From Pyrobaculum sp. (GTDB taxonomy: Archaea > Thermoproteota > Thermoprotei > Thermoproteales > Thermoproteaceae), in contig JAJHQT010000004.1 of the NCBI GenBank assembly GCA_020833205.1, forward strand, positions 1 through 22,385: DNA of 22,385 nucleotides, written 5' to 3'. A program made the position numbers and the translations under genes. Of the stretch, positions 14,702-22,198 are shown piece by piece. The notes under the pieces are model-generated. The model had not been told where the DNA came from. It saw nothing but the letters and a program-made list of their open reading frames with translations, and made no database searches. How positions within the stretch are numbered: position 1 is the stretch's first letter; the number at the start of each line of letters is the position of its first letter.

Positions 14702-15815
14702 ACGCCAACTCGACGCATCTCTCTCTCCTACAGGGAAACACCTCCACGCCCTGAAGCCGCGGGATGTAGAAAAGAGCCTTAAGCGAATCTGTGGCTATGC
14801 GCCTAAATCTTCTTGTATATGGAGAAACGACTAGACACGTCCCTGCGAATATATGCACGTTCAACTCCGCGGCGGCCTTCACCACGTCTCCCAGCTGGCT
14901 GTACACCCCAGGCGATGTCGATACATACACCGGCTTCCTGGCCCTGCCCCTCTTTTTGACCTCGCCTAAGATCCACAATACGGTGTCCACATCTGCAAAA
15001 GGACAGCCGAAGTATATAACGTCCGGGTCTTCTGCGTCTTTTAGATAACGCGCCACGTCCTCTTTAGAGATTTCTATCTTGTCCCGGAACTCCGCCAAGT
15101 TTTGATACTCTTTCCAATTAGGCGTCACCCCCTCGACCGCTGCAAAAACCATGGAGGAGTACGTCGAGAGCGCCGCGGCGAATTCACGTCTACTTTCCTC
15201 ATCTACAAAAGAGACGCCTCTTAAATAAGGCACGCCGGTCCCCAGCCGCTCGCCAATAAGCGCGCCGACCACTCCAGCCTCCAGCGAGTCTAGAGACCCC
15301 CCTTCGACCTTAACCAAAGCGGTGGGGCGCCTGCCCTCGAGAGTGTAGAGACTCGTCTTTGGCACAAAACCCGCAACTGCGCCCAACAACGCCAGTGGGC
15401 CGGGGTTTTTGTCAGACCAAGCGTCTCTGAAGGTGTTGATGTAAGTTATGGCGTTGGACTCGGCCCATGCATGGAAGGTGCGCGGCCTAGTCAACACGAA
15501 GTCGTAAGGCGTGCAGGAAAACATCAAGCTGACGCCTAAGGCTCGCAACGCCCTCGAAATCCGCTCCTGCCCCCTCAAAACCATCTCCTCCACGTCCAGC
15601 ACGCCGCGGAGATCCGCCGCGGCGGGGTTAGACGTCGTAAATACAGAGACCCTTGCGCCGGAAGATGCCAAAAACTCTAGAAACTCGACGCCGTACTCCC
15701 CAATGGTGAGGTAAGAAACGCCAGAGATGTGGGCAGTCTCCACAGGCACTACCTCACCCTCAGCTACGGCGTCTGCTATCTTGAGAACAACCTCCTTGGC
15801 GTATTCACGCGACAC
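14694..15815 (-). CDS. Phosphomevalonate dehydratase large subunit (aconitase X, DUF521)
   Basis: The 373-residue protein shows aconitase X large-subunit blocks: VETAHISGVSYLTIGEYGVE, VFTTSNPAAADLRG, MFSCTPYDF, HAWAESNAITYINT, FGCPFADVDT and FAGTCLVVSP. Cysteines in CTPY, GCPF and AGTC are the expected iron-sulfur ligands. The segment after the NAITYIN motif is unusual: many family members have NSVxGARTNR, whereas this reads NTFRDAWSDKNPGP. It should catalyse loss of water from 5-phosphomevalonate together with the small subunit. The GTG at 15815 has a strong TATATAAT-type element 24 nt upstream, overlapping the decarboxylase stop, so it may also be expressed from its own promoter. Confidence 0.87.
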   Translation of the reverse strand: MSREYAKEVVLKIADAVAEGEVVPVETAHISGVSYLTIGEYGVEFLEFLASSGARVSVFTTSNPAAADLRGVLDVEEMVLRGQERISRALRALGVSLMFSCTPYDFVLTRPRTFHAWAESNAITYINTFRDAWSDKNPGPLALLGAVAGFVPKTSLYTLEGRRPTALVKVEGGSLDSLEAGVVGALIGERLGTGVPYLRGVSFVDEESRREFAAALSTYSSMVFAAVEGVTPNWKEYQNLAEFRDKIEISKEDVARYLKDAEDPDVIYFGCPFADVDTVLWILGEVKKRGRARKPVYVSTSPGVYSQLGDVVKAAAELNVHIFAGTCLVVSPYTRRFRRIATDSLKALFYIPRLQGVEVFPCRRERCVELAYA

Positions 15816-15832
15816 GGACTATAGATCTATCT

Positions 15833-15844
15833 CCTATATAATTA
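15833..15844 (-). promoter_or_regulatory. Internal TATA box before the dehydratase subunits
   Basis: The minus strand reads TAATTATATAGG. Its TA-rich core is centred about 24 nt upstream of the GTG at 15815 and overlaps the TAA of the decarboxylase gene. This allows leaderless transcription of the dehydratase subunits apart from the upstream gene. Confidence 0.5.
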
Positions 15845-17119
15845 CGACTTCGGTATCCTCGCCCGTTCGAAAAGCGCAGGGTCGGCGTCGAGGGGGCGCG
15901 TGGCATCTATACCAATCTTATGCGTCAACCCCTCCTCGTTGAGGGCAACGGGGTCTAGGGTGGAGCCTCTTACGTACGGCACCACGAAGATCCCCCGGTC
16001 GGCTCTAAGTCTCGTCGCTATAGCCCACTCCACAGAGACGGGGTCGTCCGGATCCACGTCTTCGTCTACTGCTATCGCAATTTTTAGACTTGGATGCGCC
16101 GCGAAGGCCGCTAAGAGGGCGTTTTTAGCGTCGCCCTCCACCGACTTTGCTAATGAAATAACCGCCACAAGCCAGCCGAATCCGCCTCTCGTCAACCTAA
16201 CCTTCTTGACCCGCGGCACCACAGACCTCACGGCGCGCCAGATCTTAGCCTCCCTCTCAAACCCCATCAACAACATGTGTTCCAAACCTGCAGGCAGTAG
16301 GTAGTGGACCACCGCGTCGTCTCTAAGCACGTATATCTTCTCCACCCGGACCACCGGCTGTCTCCTTACGCGGTCGTAAACCCCCACTATGTCCACAAAA
16401 GGCCCCTCGTCGGCGTATTCCCCAGTCAAATGCCCCTCTATAACCACAGAAGCCATAAAAGGCGCCACAGCGCCGTTGTCCAACTCCATAACCTTCAACT
16501 CCTTCATCAAACTGGAGGCAACTTCCAACTCAAATACGCCAAATGGAGGAGAAGACGCGGCCGCCAACAAGACTAGCGGATGCACCCCCCACGCCACTGC
16601 GACCGGCACCTCTCTCCCAGCCTCTATACTGGATTTGAAGATGTGATACAAGTGACGTGGAACCAGTCTAACAACTGCCTTTCTTGCATCGATAGGTGAA
16701 AACCGGTGGATAGAGGCGTTCATAACCCCATCAACGCCGACGCCTACCACAACGCCTGAGGTTATATAAGGCCGCGCCTCTTTTTCGTAGTATCGAACCA
16801 TAGGCAAATCGTAAAGCGAGTCAACCTCCCTATAGAGATCTCTCCACGTAGAAACTCTTTCAAATCTACTGGGCTTCTCCAAGGCATCTAGAAGCTTCAC
16901 GTAGGCATCCTCGTCGCTTGTGACGCCTAGATACTTATACAACTTGGCCCGACTGTCCAATATATTGCCAACGCCTGTAAAGCCTTCGCGGACCTTCTCA
17001 AAGAGCGGAGTCCACCGGCCCTCCGACTCCCTCAGGAGACGGGCAATGGTAAACTCCCCATAGGGAGGGCCGTAGACGCGTAAATCAGAAAGATTTCGCA
17101 CCACATCGGCGAGGGACAT
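15842..17119 (-). CDS. UbiD-family decarboxylase, probable anhydromevalonate phosphate decarboxylase
   Basis: From the ATG at 17119 (one codon after a TTG) the product has 425 residues. Typical UbiD blocks are NASIHRFSPIDARKAVVRLV, VPVAVAWGVHPLVLLAAAS, YADEGPFVDIVGVYDRV, AVDEDVDPDDPVSVEWAIAT and KIGIDATRPLD. The usual GEFTGY Glu is replaced by Asp in VDIVG. UbiD enzymes use prenylated FMN made by UbiX; no ubiX is present here. Next to both aconitase X subunits the best-supported reaction is decarboxylation of trans-anhydromevalonate 5-phosphate to isopentenyl phosphate, the archaeal route first shown in Aeropyrum. UbiD paralogues for aromatic acids are the alternative. Alba lies 31 nt upstream on the same strand, and only a weak T-rich TATA-like tract is seen before this gene. 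Confidence 0.85.
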   Translation of the reverse strand: MSLADVVRNLSDLRVYGPPYGEFTIARLLRESEGRWTPLFEKVREGFTGVGNILDSRAKLYKYLGVTSDEDAYVKLLDALEKPSRFERVSTWRDLYREVDSLYDLPMVRYYEKEARPYITSGVVVGVGVDGVMNASIHRFSPIDARKAVVRLVPRHLYHIFKSSIEAGREVPVAVAWGVHPLVLLAAASSPPFGVFELEVASSLMKELKVMELDNGAVAPFMASVVIEGHLTGEYADEGPFVDIVGVYDRVRRQPVVRVEKIYVLRDDAVVHYLLPAGLEHMLLMGFEREAKIWRAVRSVVPRVKKVRLTRGGFGWLVAVISLAKSVEGDAKNALLAAFAAHPSLKIAIAVDEDVDPDDPVSVEWAIATRLRADRGIFVVPYVRGSTLDPVALNEEGLTHKIGIDATRPLDADPALFERARIPKS

Positions 17120-17150
17120 CAAAAAGAGGCGCCAAGGCGGAAAAAATCTT

Positions 17151-17429
17151 TTAGGCCATTTCGATGGCGATCTCTATCGCTGCTACCGTGCGCTCTCTGC
17201 CGCCCTGGCCTTGGACCTTGTCGCTGAGCAGTTTGACGTCTTTGATCTGCACCTTGCCAGGCAGGAATCTGTCTCTCACCATCACCGCCGTGGACACGGC
17301 CTTGGAGATGGCTGCGCCTCTTGCCTTCAACACAACTTTTTTGACGCCGGAGTTGAACGCCATCACTGTGGCAATTACGTAGTTTGTAGTTGGTTTTTTG
17401 CCTACCAGTATTGTCTGTTCGGTTGCCAT
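17151..17429 (-). CDS. albA: Alba chromatin protein
   Basis: The 92-residue protein has the complete Alba domain. TILVGKKPTTNYVIATVMAF includes the Lys-rich KKP loop that contacts DNA (equivalent to the acetylated Lys of Sulfolobus Alba). It continues as SGVKKVVLKARGAAISKAVS and VMVRDRFLPGKVQIKDVKLL. Alba dimers coat DNA and also bind RNA in Crenarchaeota. The ATG at 17429 has TGTTAAAAAC centred 26 nt upstream, so the mRNA is probably leaderless. The mevalonate operon follows 31 nt downstream, so read-through into the UbiD-type gene is possible. Confidence 0.96.
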   Translation of the reverse strand: MATEQTILVGKKPTTNYVIATVMAFNSGVKKVVLKARGAAISKAVSTAVMVRDRFLPGKVQIKDVKLLSDKVQGQGGRERTVAAIEIAIEMA

Positions 17430-17451
17430 GGGAGGGGTTTGACTGAACGGG

Positions 17452-17459
17452 TTTTTAAC
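17452..17459 (-). promoter_or_regulatory. TATA-like element of the Alba gene
   Basis: The minus strand reads GTTAAAAA, centred about 26 nt upstream of the ATG at 17429. Confidence 0.55.
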
Positions 17460-17880
17460 AATTTCGCCTGCTCCTTACTAGTGCGCTGGCTTTCCAGTCT
17501 TTGACGACGAACGGCGTGTCTCCCAGCTTTACCACACAAACCTCATCTACAGCCGACGACGACCCCTGGCAGTGAAAGCCGACGTAAACGGCGTAGAGAG
17601 GGGTACGTGTCGACTTCCTACCGAGATAAAGCCATGGAACGCGCCTGCAAGCGCAAAGGCGCTGGCGGCAGAGAGGAGGACTTAGAGAGACTTCCGGCGT
17701 TAGGTGTTGACGGGCGAAGAGCCGTTAATCACCTTTAGAAGAGTACAGAATTAGACGCACTAGGAGACGCCTAGACAGCTCCGTGAAATACGCAGAGGTG
17801 CATGAAGTGGCCAGGGAGTGGTTGAAACAAAGCGGCTAGGTCGACATGTCGTCTACACCTATGAGTCAACGCCTTGAAAA
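17460..17880. other. Intergenic region with decayed coding remnants on both strands
   Basis: No intact gene is found. On the minus strand, 17455-17724 is open for 89 codons but has no ATG, GTG or TTG before a late GTG. It reads protein-like, for example PLYAVYVGFHCQGSSSAVDE and VVKLGDTPFVVKDWKASALV. On the plus strand, GTG 17607 to TAG 17738 gives 43 residues (SYRDKAMERACKRKGAGG), and a different frame then reads RRRLDSSVKYAEVHEVAREW up to TAG 17839. These look like fragments of frameshifted or truncated genes that I cannot name. The region separates Alba from topoisomerase VI and may be a site of past insertion or deletion. Confidence 0.35.
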
Positions 17881-17888
17881 CTTATAAC
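17881..17888 (+). promoter_or_regulatory. TATA box of topoisomerase VI subunit B
   Basis: CTTATAAC is centred 24 nt upstream of the GTG at 17908, but only 6-12 nt from the earlier GTG (17890) and ATG (17896). The spacing favours 17908. Confidence 0.5.
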
Positions 17889-17907
17889 TGTGACTATGTG
17901 TGGCGAC

Positions 17908-19497
17908 GTGTCGTCTATGTACGCCTACGAGGCCTTGCCGGTGGCTGAGTGGTTTCGGAGGAATAGGGAGCTCGCAGGTTTTCACAACCCCACCAGGGCG
18001 TTGTACCAGACCGTCAGAGAGCTGGTGGAGAACTCTCTCGACGCCACAGAGACCTATGGGATACTTCCCACGGTGTATCTGAGAATAAACGTAGAAGACG
18101 AGCAGAAGAGTTGGGTGTCGGTGTATGCCGAGGATAATGGAATCGGCATACCCGGAGCCGAGATACCAAACGTCTTTGGCCGCGTCTTCTACAGCAGTAA
18201 ATACAAGATAAAGCAACACAGAGGCGTCTTTGGGCTTGGCCTCAAGATGGTGGTCTTATACGCCCAAAGCACCACCAACAAGCCGGTATACGTCAGGTCG
18301 GCCGCTTTAAAGTCCGACAAGATATACGAGTACCAGATAATGATCGACACCAACAGCAACAGCCCCATCATACTCGACAAGAGAGAGTACCCAAACAAGT
18401 ATAGGTGGCATGGCACGGCTGTGAAGGTGTATCTAGAGGGGAATTGGCTGGGGGCAAAGAAGAGGATTGAAGATTATTTGAAGAGGACGGCGATCATCGC
18501 CCCCTATGCCGAGATCGTGTTTAAGGGACCCGACATGGAGCTTTGGCTAAAGAGACGAACCACCAAGCTTCCTCCGGCGCCTAAGGAAGGTCTGCCGCAT
18601 CCGAAAAGCGTCGACGTTGACACGTTAAAACAGATGAAGGCAGAAAGCAGAGGCATGACTCTCCTCGAGTTCTTAACCGAAAACTTCGACGCCGTAGGCG
18701 AAGGCACAGCCAAAGGCTTCTTAGAGTGGGCTGGCTTCGACCCGAATATGAAAGTCACGGCGCTGACGCCTGAGGAGATGGTGAGACTAGTGGAAAAGAT
18801 GAAACAGTACGAGGGCTGGAGGAGACCACGTTCCGATTGGCTCTCCCCCGTGGGGCCGGAGCTCCTGGAGATAGGAGCAAAGGCCATCCTGGGCGCCGAG
18901 GCCGTCTTCGCCGTGACACGGAAGCCGGAGTCCTACGGCGGGCACCCCTTCATCGTCGAGACGGCAGTAGCCTGGGGTGGCCAAATACCGCCTGTTGAGA
19001 AACCAATTCTGCTCCGATACGCTAACAAGATACCCCTACTCTACGACGAAGGCGCCGATGTGGCGAGAAAGGTAGTCGACGAGTTCCACTGGGACAGCTA
19101 CAAGGTGAAGTTCCCGGCGCCTCTTGCCGTCATAGTCCACGTCTGCTCTACCAAAATACCATACGCCTCCGCCGGTAAAGAGGCCATAGCAGAAGTCCCG
19201 GAGATCGAGAAGGAGATACGTCTAGCGCTTAGAGACGCCGCCAAGAAGCTAAGGCTCTACCTCTCTAGAAAGGAGAAAGAAATGGAGATGTTGAATAAGT
19301 ACGTGTCTCTAGCCAAGTATGTAGAGGAGGTCGCATACAACCTAGCGATTATCGCCAGACTCGACAAAGACAACATAGCCAAACATCTCCATAAACTAAT
19401 TGAGACGAAGATCGGCTTAACAGTCGAGGAGCTTGTTAAACACGCAGCCTCTCTCTCAACGACATCGCAGACCGTTGAGGAGGTCGCCGCGCAATAG
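17908..19497 (+). CDS. top6B: Type II DNA topoisomerase VI subunit B (GHKL ATPase)
   Basis: From the GTG at 17908 the product has 529 residues, close to Sulfolobus Top6B (about 530). The GHKL motifs are present: N box ELVENSLDAT (about 38-47), G1 EDNGIGIP (about 75-82), G2 RGVFGLGLKM (about 105-114) and the transducer switch Lys in RYANKIPLLYDEGADV. A long HPFIVETAVAWGGQIP transducer block and CSTKIPYASAGKEAIAEVPE are also conserved. ATP binding closes the B-subunit gate so that the A subunit can cut and pass a second duplex, relaxing supercoils and decatenating. Earlier starts at 17890 and 17896 and an ATG at 17917 are possible. The A-subunit gene follows 118 nt downstream with its own TATA box. 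Confidence 0.95.
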   Translation: MSSMYAYEALPVAEWFRRNRELAGFHNPTRALYQTVRELVENSLDATETYGILPTVYLRINVEDEQKSWVSVYAEDNGIGIPGAEIPNVFGRVFYSSKYKIKQHRGVFGLGLKMVVLYAQSTTNKPVYVRSAALKSDKIYEYQIMIDTNSNSPIILDKREYPNKYRWHGTAVKVYLEGNWLGAKKRIEDYLKRTAIIAPYAEIVFKGPDMELWLKRRTTKLPPAPKEGLPHPKSVDVDTLKQMKAESRGMTLLEFLTENFDAVGEGTAKGFLEWAGFDPNMKVTALTPEEMVRLVEKMKQYEGWRRPRSDWLSPVGPELLEIGAKAILGAEAVFAVTRKPESYGGHPFIVETAVAWGGQIPPVEKPILLRYANKIPLLYDEGADVARKVVDEFHWDSYKVKFPAPLAVIVHVCSTKIPYASAGKEAIAEVPEIEKEIRLALRDAAKKLRLYLSRKEKEMEMLNKYVSLAKYVEEVAYNLAIIARLDKDNIAKHLHKLIETKIGLTVEELVKHAASLSTTSQTVEEVAAQ

Positions 19498-19588
19498 CCC
19501 ACCGCCCTAACAGGGCTAGAGATTCGTCAAGGCAGAGAGATACAAGACGTCGCCCTCTCGCCCAGCTCAAGCTCGGCTACTTGAAAAC

Positions 19589-19598
19589 TTTATATTTT
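19589..19598 (+). promoter_or_regulatory. TATA box of topoisomerase VI subunit A
   Basis: TTTATATTTT is centred about 22 nt upstream of the GTG at 19616. The A subunit can thus be transcribed alone, unlike the overlapping B-A genes of many archaea. Confidence 0.55.
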
Positions 19599-19615
19599 AA
19601 TAGCTCCCACCCGCC

Positions 19616-20719
19616 GTGAACAGCAGAGCCGAGTTTCTTAGACGTCTGGAGGGTTGGGGCGCTGAACTTGCCAAGGCCATTCTCGAGCTTAAGGAGCCCG
19701 TGATGCGAATCCCCGCCAGGACCCTCAGCAACACTATTTGGGATGAGAGGGCGAGGATGTTGAAGTTAGGCCCCGAGAAGATGCATAGAAGGTTCCTCGA
19801 CATGAAGGAGGCGCGCCGCTTCATGCAGACGGTTCTTATGCTCCGCCTCATCGTGGAGGCCATTAGGGAAGACGTGTACCCCACGATACGTGACCTGTAC
19901 TACAACGGCAAACACACAATAAGCTTCAAAGACCCGCTGGGCAGGGTCCATAGAGAGAACACCTGGGATGAGCAGTCCGAGTCTAACGCCGTGATAGAGG
20001 ACATAGAGGTGGCGACAAACGTGCTCCGCGAGGAAATGGGGGTTTCGGCCGATGTCAAGGGCAAGATCGTCGGTCCTATAGTGGTTAGGTCGCAGGGCTA
20101 TGAGCTGGACGCGTCTAAATTCGGCGAGACGGCGCTCAGCCTGCCTGTAAACGTCGACGGACTTGAGATCGTGAAGGTCGAGGCGGCGTATGTCCTCGTG
20201 GTGGAGAAAGACGCCATCTTCCAGAGGCTGGTTAGGGAGAAGTACTGGAGCCAGGAAAACGCCATTCTCGTGACGGCTAAGGGCATGCCTGACAGAGCCA
20301 CTAGACGTTTTGTGAGGAGACTAAACGAGGAGTATAAACTGCCGGTGTACGTCCTCACAGACGGCGACCCCTACGGGTGGTATATCTACTCTGTGTATAA
20401 AAGCGGCTCTATAAAGCTTAGCTACGAAAGCGAGCGTCTTGCGACGCCCGACGCCAAATTCCTCGGCTTGACAGCCACAGACATCGACGCCTACAAGATA
20501 TCCGACAACTACGTCATAGCGGCTAATGACCGAGACTTAAAGAGAGCGCAGGAACTACTGCGGTACCCCTGGTTTCAAAAATCTGAGTGGGCTCGTGAAA
20601 TAAACCTCTTTTTAAAAAAGAAGAAGAAGGTGGAGATAGAGGCTTTGTCAACTCACGGCCTTAAGTTCCTCCATGATTACTTAAGAGATAAGATAAGAGG
20701 TAAGAAGTTCATCGACTAG
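19616..20719 (+). CDS. top6A: DNA topoisomerase VI subunit A (Spo11-like)
   Basis: The 367-residue product has the Spo11/Top6A architecture. A winged-helix (CAP-like) domain carries the catalytic tyrosine in TIRDLYYNGKH (Tyr95/Tyr96). A Toprim domain follows with the acidic metal-binding residues Glu197 in LVVEKDA and Asp249/Asp251 in VLTDGDPYGW. LGLTATDIDAYKI near residue 280 is also typical. It cuts both DNA strands through a 5'-phosphotyrosyl link, giving short 5' overhangs, and needs subunit B for ATP-driven strand passage. The GTG at 19616 is supported by the TATA box and is the natural N-terminus of the helix preceding the catalytic domain. Confidence 0.95.
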   Translation: MNSRAEFLRRLEGWGAELAKAILELKEPVMRIPARTLSNTIWDERARMLKLGPEKMHRRFLDMKEARRFMQTVLMLRLIVEAIREDVYPTIRDLYYNGKHTISFKDPLGRVHRENTWDEQSESNAVIEDIEVATNVLREEMGVSADVKGKIVGPIVVRSQGYELDASKFGETALSLPVNVDGLEIVKVEAAYVLVVEKDAIFQRLVREKYWSQENAILVTAKGMPDRATRRFVRRLNEEYKLPVYVLTDGDPYGWYIYSVYKSGSIKLSYESERLATPDAKFLGLTATDIDAYKISDNYVIAANDRDLKRAQELLRYPWFQKSEWAREINLFLKKKKKVEIEALSTHGLKFLHDYLRDKIRGKKFID

Positions 20720-20760
20720 TATATAGAGCCGCCGAGGCCTCCTTAAGTCCTATCTATAAT

Positions 20761-20771
20761 ATATTTATATA
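20761..20771 (+). promoter_or_regulatory. TATA box of the AbrB-PhoU gene
   Basis: ATATTTATATA is centred 24 nt upstream of the ATG at 20790, within a strongly AT-rich 40-nt stretch. It implies a leaderless transcript. Confidence 0.6.
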
Positions 20772-20789
20772 TGTTGTCTATTTAGACTT

Positions 20790-21794
20790 ATGCGAGGCGA
20801 GACTAGAAAAGTTCAGTTGACAGGCGGAGCTACTCTCATCGTCAGTTTACCTAAAGAATGGGCTAAGCGGATTGCTCTTTCTCCAGGCGATGAGGTCATA
20901 GTGGTGACTCAACCTGACGACACCTTGGTAGTTATTCCCAAGAAGTTAGGCAAGAGGGCTGGCGTCGTGGCAGAGCTTGTGATAAACCAACCAGTTCCCG
21001 TGGGGGAAGTTGAGAAGCTCTTCATGACGCTCTACATCGGCGGCGCCGAGACGATAATAGTTAAATTCTCGCCGCAGGCCTTCGGCTTAAGGAGACAGAT
21101 CAAAGACTTCATCAGACGGAGAGTCGTCGATATGGAGATCGTCGAGGAGGCCAGCGATAGGCTGATTGTGCAGTCGATGGTGTCCGCCACAGAGCTCGCA
21201 GTAGTTGACGTAGCTGGGAAGATGATGCGGCTTGTTGGGAACATGTTAACCGACTTAATTGTGGGGCTCGATAGGGACGACGTAACGCTTCTTAAGGATG
21301 TGATCGAGCGAGACGACGAAGTTGATAGACTGTATTGGCTTATGGAACGGCAACTCAAGAGGGCGGCCATGTCGAGGTATGTAATGTTAGAACTAAAGAT
21401 CGACGACCCTAGAGACATTGTGGAGTTCGTGATAATAGCTAAGTCTATTGAACGTATGGCAGATCACATATGTAGAATAGCCTATGTAAACCAAGAGGAG
21501 AAAGTAGATATGCGCGTCTTGTCGCCTATATTGACTAAAGTTGCAGAGTTCTTGAGACAGGCAGAGACGCTTCTAGCAGAGGAGTCAACTCCGCAGAAAA
21601 TAGCTGAGCTTCAAAGCGAAATCGCCACATGGAGTCAAAAGGTTAGACGAGAGGAGGTTTTGTCGGATCCCGCGACCTCCATAGCCAAGGAGAGTGCGGT
21701 CAGAATAGGCGAATATATCGGCGACATCGTAGAATCTCTAGGCCGGATCAAACTAAAGGATAAGACAATAGTCATCAGCGAGGGCAAGACTTAG
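20790..21794 (+). CDS. AbrB-PhoU fusion regulator
   Basis: The 334-residue protein joins an N-terminal SpoVT/AbrB-like swapped-hairpin DNA-binding domain (residues 1-50; TGGATLIVSLPKEWAKRI and LSPGDEVIVV) to a PhoU-like helical domain. The latter has repeated E/D motifs such as VIERDDEVDRLYWLMERQLK and FVIIAKSIERMADHICRIAY. PhoU domains bind metal clusters and report phosphate state; fusion to AbrB is a recurrent archaeal design for phosphate-responsive regulation. No pst transporter gene is nearby in the window. The start and length are typical. Confidence 0.9.
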   Translation: MRGETRKVQLTGGATLIVSLPKEWAKRIALSPGDEVIVVTQPDDTLVVIPKKLGKRAGVVAELVINQPVPVGEVEKLFMTLYIGGAETIIVKFSPQAFGLRRQIKDFIRRRVVDMEIVEEASDRLIVQSMVSATELAVVDVAGKMMRLVGNMLTDLIVGLDRDDVTLLKDVIERDDEVDRLYWLMERQLKRAAMSRYVMLELKIDDPRDIVEFVIIAKSIERMADHICRIAYVNQEEKVDMRVLSPILTKVAEFLRQAETLLAEESTPQKIAELQSEIATWSQKVRREEVLSDPATSIAKESAVRIGEYIGDIVESLGRIKLKDKTIVISEGKT

Positions 21795-22096
21795 CGACGT
21801 AGAGGCGTCGTGTTTGAGTTAAAGGTAGACGACCCCGGAGACTTCCTGACCTCCTCCCCGAGGGCGGTTGCCACGTGGGGAGGCGTCCTCGTTTCGTCTT
21901 CATCGGCGCCTTGGGTGGGGAGATGGAGGTACAGCTCTCTGAAACGGCGGTACAGATCGTTGTACTTCTCCTTCTCCAGCTTCCCCCTCTCGGCGACGTA
22001 GCCGGCTACCTCCTCCACGACGCTCCAGTACGGCTCCTCCACGGCGTAGAGCTCGGGCGGCGGGCTCTCTATCTCTACTGCAACGGCCCTCCTCAC
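21791..22096 (-). pseudogene. Probable N-terminal remnant of a TnpB-like (IS605 OrfB) transposase
   Basis: A GTG at 22096, with a T-rich TATA-like element centred 25 nt upstream, opens a 101-codon frame. The first about 58 residues (RRAVAVEIESPPPELYAVEE, VVEEVAGYVAERGKLEKEKY, NDLYRRFRELYLHLPTQ) resemble the N-terminal helical part of archaeal TnpB proteins as I remember them. After LPTQ the sequence (GADEDETRTPPH and on) does not look like TnpB, so the gene is probably cut off there and continues into unrelated DNA. TnpB is normally about 400 residues. A GC-rich hairpin of the kind seen at IS200/IS605 ends lies 43 nt upstream. The assignment is tentative. Confidence 0.4.
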
Positions 22097-22116
22097 GCCA
22101 TATGCCCACCTCTCCC

Positions 22117-22126
22117 TAAAAACTTT
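22117..22126 (-). promoter_or_regulatory. TATA-like element before the TnpB-like remnant
   Basis: The minus strand reads AAGTTTTTAG, centred about 25 nt upstream of the GTG at 22096. Confidence 0.35.
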
Positions 22127-22138
22127 GATGTGCCGGCA

Positions 22139-22158
22139 CCCCGCCCTAAAGGGCGGGG
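22139..22158. repeat. Perfect GC-rich hairpin, possible IS200/IS605 end
   Basis: CCCCGCCC is followed by TAAA and GGGCGGGG, giving an 8-bp perfect stem with a 4-nt loop. Such CCCCGCCC hairpins flanked by an AAAG run are common at ends of archaeal IS200/IS605-type elements. It lies between the TnpB-like frame and the fragment at 22199. It could alternatively act as an RNA structure at a transcript end. Confidence 0.55.
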
Positions 22159-22198
22159 CTTTCCGTTTTGTAATGATGGGGAAGTGTACTGAGCATAA

